Shown here: positions 62,730 through 64,000 of the stretch, piece by piece
How the letters are laid out: every line of letters starts with the position of its first letter
Position numbering within the stretch: position 1 is the stretch's first letter
Assembly (NCBI RefSeq): GCF_014649775.1
Contig: NZ_BMTR01000010.1
Coordinates: 186,001-250,000, forward strand
Length of the DNA stretch: 64,000 nucleotides
Reading direction: 5' to 3'
Origin: Streptomyces longisporoflavus
Lineage (GTDB): Bacteria; Actinomycetota; Actinomycetes; Streptomycetales; Streptomycetaceae
Notes under the pieces: model-generated
The model's input: only the letters and a program-made list of their open reading frames with translations
What the model was told of the DNA's origin: nothing
Databases searched by the model: none
Program-made: the position numbers and the translations under genes

Positions 62730-63278
62730 TCAGTTCTGGTGCGCCTCGTAGTGGGCGACCGCGTCCGCGGTGCGTCCGGCGCCGTACACCCGGAGGAACT
62801 CTGCCAGTTCCGGGTGGGTCGGTGCGAGGGAGTCCGCGGCATCGATGATGTCGCCCGCCGCCGCGACGGAGCGCAACAGTGACTGGATCTCGCGCACCAC
62901 ACGCTTCACCGTGGGCGCACCCGAACTCAAGGGCGTCTGCGAGGTGTTGGTCAGGACGGAGCCGCCCTGGGACTTCTTGATCTCATCCATGCGGTCGGTG
63001 GCCTCGGCGGCGCTCACGCTGCCGTCGGCGACCTGGCCCGCCAGCTCCTGGAGGAGCTGGACGCGCTGGACGACCGCAGGGTTGCCGATCTTGGCTCGCT
63101 GCCCGCTCATCAGCTGGGACAGCATGGGCGCGGACAGACCGAGTACGCCGGCGAGGCGTGCCTGGTTGAGGCCCAGATCATCGATGAGACGGCGGAAGAG
63201 CGCCCCCAGCGGCTCCCCGTACCAGTTCCGCTGGAGCTCTCGTGCTCTCGCGGTCGTCTCTTGTTGTGCGGCGTCCAT
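62730..63278 (-). CDS. Helix-turn-helix DNA-binding protein
   Basis: A 182-residue protein with an Xre-like HTH (DDLGLNQARLAGVLGLSAPMLSQLMSGQRAKIGNPAVVQR, ~residues 34-73). A helical C-terminal region follows (LLRSVAAAGDIIDAADSLAPTHPELAEFL). The ATG at 63278 has GGGGAG upstream, and the frame extending above it is discarded. It precedes the kinase gene and could be cotranscribed with it; target genes are unknown. Confidence 0.82.
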   Translation of the reverse strand: MDAAQQETTARARELQRNWYGEPLGALFRRLIDDLGLNQARLAGVLGLSAPMLSQLMSGQRAKIGNPAVVQRVQLLQELAGQVADGSVSAAEATDRMDEIKKSQGGSVLTNTSQTPLSSGAPTVKRVVREIQSLLRSVAAAGDIIDAADSLAPTHPELAEFLRVYGAGRTADAVAHYEAHQN

Positions 63279-63462
63279 TGCGTCTCCCCATCGCTTCCCC
63301 AAAAAACCGTGGTTCGCTGCCGCGAACCACGCCGAGCATCTTACGGAGCGTGGTCGTTCACCGGGACCCCCAATCCTTTTGCGAGATGTGGGGGGTGACC
63401 CGGTACTCTGGTCTGCGTTGCCCACCGGAGCGATGTTCTTCCGGTCGGGTACGCCCGTTTTC

Positions 63463-63535
63463 GGGGCCTTAGCTCAGTTGGTAGAGCGCTGCCTTTGCAA
63501 GGCAGATGTCAGGAGTTCGAATCTCCTAGGCTCCA
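63463..63535 (+). tRNA. tRNA-Ala (TGC)
   Basis: A 73-nt cloverleaf: acceptor GGGGCCT pairs with AGGCTCC (one G-T pair), the D arm has AGCTCAGTTGGTAGAGC, the anticodon stem-loop CTGCCTTTGCAAGGCAG gives TGC, and the T arm GAGTTCGAATCTC. No CCA is encoded. Confidence 0.97.
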
Positions 63536-63543
63536 CAGAAACG

Positions 63544-63584
63544 CCGTAGGGCGGGACCACCTCTCAGGTGGTCCCGCCCTACGG
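63544..63584. terminator. Terminator after tRNA-Ala
   Basis: A perfect 19-bp stem with a 3-nt loop followed by TGTTTTT, a strong intrinsic terminator on the plus strand. It may also serve the leftward DUF5324 gene. Confidence 0.9.
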
Positions 63585-63642
63585 TGTTTTTGCTGCTGTT
63601 CGCGCTTCTGTGCAGGTCAGCGCAGACGCCGACCGACGCGGG

Positions 63643-64000
63643 TCAGCGCAGGTCGTCGCGCTCCGACGCCTCGGTCTCGGCCTGCTTGGCCTGGACCTCG
63701 GGGTCGAGGGAGGCCTGACCTGTGCCGTCGACCGAAGCCAGCGGCGCGCTGTCGGGCACCTCCGTCGCGGCCGGCGGCTCGACGAGCCAGTCCGGGTTCG
63801 CCTGCTTGTCCCACCACTTCCAGGCGGCGATCGCACCCCCGGTCACGATGCCAAGGACGATGAGGCCCTTGGCCACGCGTCCGGCGCGGGCCCGGCGGTT
63901 GTGCTTGCGGGCCAGCCGCCGGATCTCCTTGGGCGAGACCTCGCCGCGCAGGGCGGACAGCGCCGCGGATCCGCGGGCAGCCGCCTCGTCACGGACGGGC
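63643..64000 (-). CDS. DUF5324 family protein (C-terminal part, cut by window edge)
   Basis: The frame is open from the right window edge. The visible 119 residues run from PVRDEAAARGSAALSALRGE through SPKEIRRLARKHNRRARAGR and a membrane helix (GLIVLGIVTGGAIAAWKWW) to a conserved DKQANPDWLVEPPAATEVPD tail. This is how I remember the DUF5324 family of Streptomyces: a long Ala-rich N-terminus, then this C-terminal part. Function unknown. The N-terminus lies outside the window. Confidence 0.85.
   Translation of the reverse strand, partial: PVRDEAAARGSAALSALRGEVSPKEIRRLARKHNRRARAGRVAKGLIVLGIVTGGAIAAWKWWDKQANPDWLVEPPAATEVPDSAPLASVDGTGQASLDPEVQAKQAETEASERDDLR

Overview
The window is Streptomyces chromosome spanning the origin of replication. 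The evidence is very high G+C with strong third-position bias, many GTG starts, and gene order dnaB / rpsF-ssb-rpsR-rplI / murJ-sigM-trxBA / parB-parA-rsmG-jag-yidC-yidD-rnpA-rpmH / dnaA / oriC / dnaN-gnd-recF-dciA-gyrB-gyrA. Much of this order is shared with Mycobacterium, but the separate murJ and pseudokinase genes, FemX, the DUF6049, DUF6344, DLW-39 and DUF5324 families and the large dnaA-dnaN oriC point to Streptomyces.

Left part (1-34.8 kb): the 5' end of dnaB, a MATE exporter, the rpsF-ssb-rpsR-rplI operon, a small membrane protein, femX plus an alanine-racemase-like protein, a membrane glycosyltransferase, a class A PBP, a PadR regulator with its probable operator, inositol-1-phosphate synthase, an MFS transporter, an LppU-like protein and the CCA-adding enzyme. 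Next comes the cell-wall and stress block DUF6049-murJ-pseudokinase-sigM-anti-sigma-trxB-trxA, and then the segregation and ribosome/membrane-insertion genes. Ten perfect parS sites (GTTTCACGTGAAAC) lie here, some in intergenic palindromes and some inside genes including parA and parB themselves.

Centre (34.8-47.7 kb): dnaA, an 816-bp oriC full of DnaA boxes, then dnaN, gnd, recF, dciA, gyrB, gyrA, a DUF3566 protein and tRNA-Ile(GAT).

Accessory region (47.7-58.8 kb): an 11.1-kb actinomycete integrative and conjugative element (AICE, pSAM2-like) sits in the tRNA-Ile gene between 44-bp attL and attR repeats. One long leftward operon runs from an SCO3933-type protein through TraB/FtsK, Spd-like membrane proteins and small zinc-ribbon proteins to RepSA-like initiator, excisionase and integrase. 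It faces a rightward GntR regulator that is translationally coupled to a GNAT acetyltransferase, with a matched pair of 15-bp operator sequences between them. The right arm carries a 785-bp non-coding stretch with a 152-nt nested inverted repeat and DnaA boxes, followed by small accessory genes not obviously related to transfer.

Right end (58.8-64 kb): native chromosome resumes with a DUF6344 secreted protein, a DLW-39 small protein, a secreted/anchored protein, a Ser/Thr kinase, an HTH protein, tRNA-Ala(TGC) and the C-terminal part of a DUF5324 protein. All family names come from reading the sequence and remembered family features; no searches were run.
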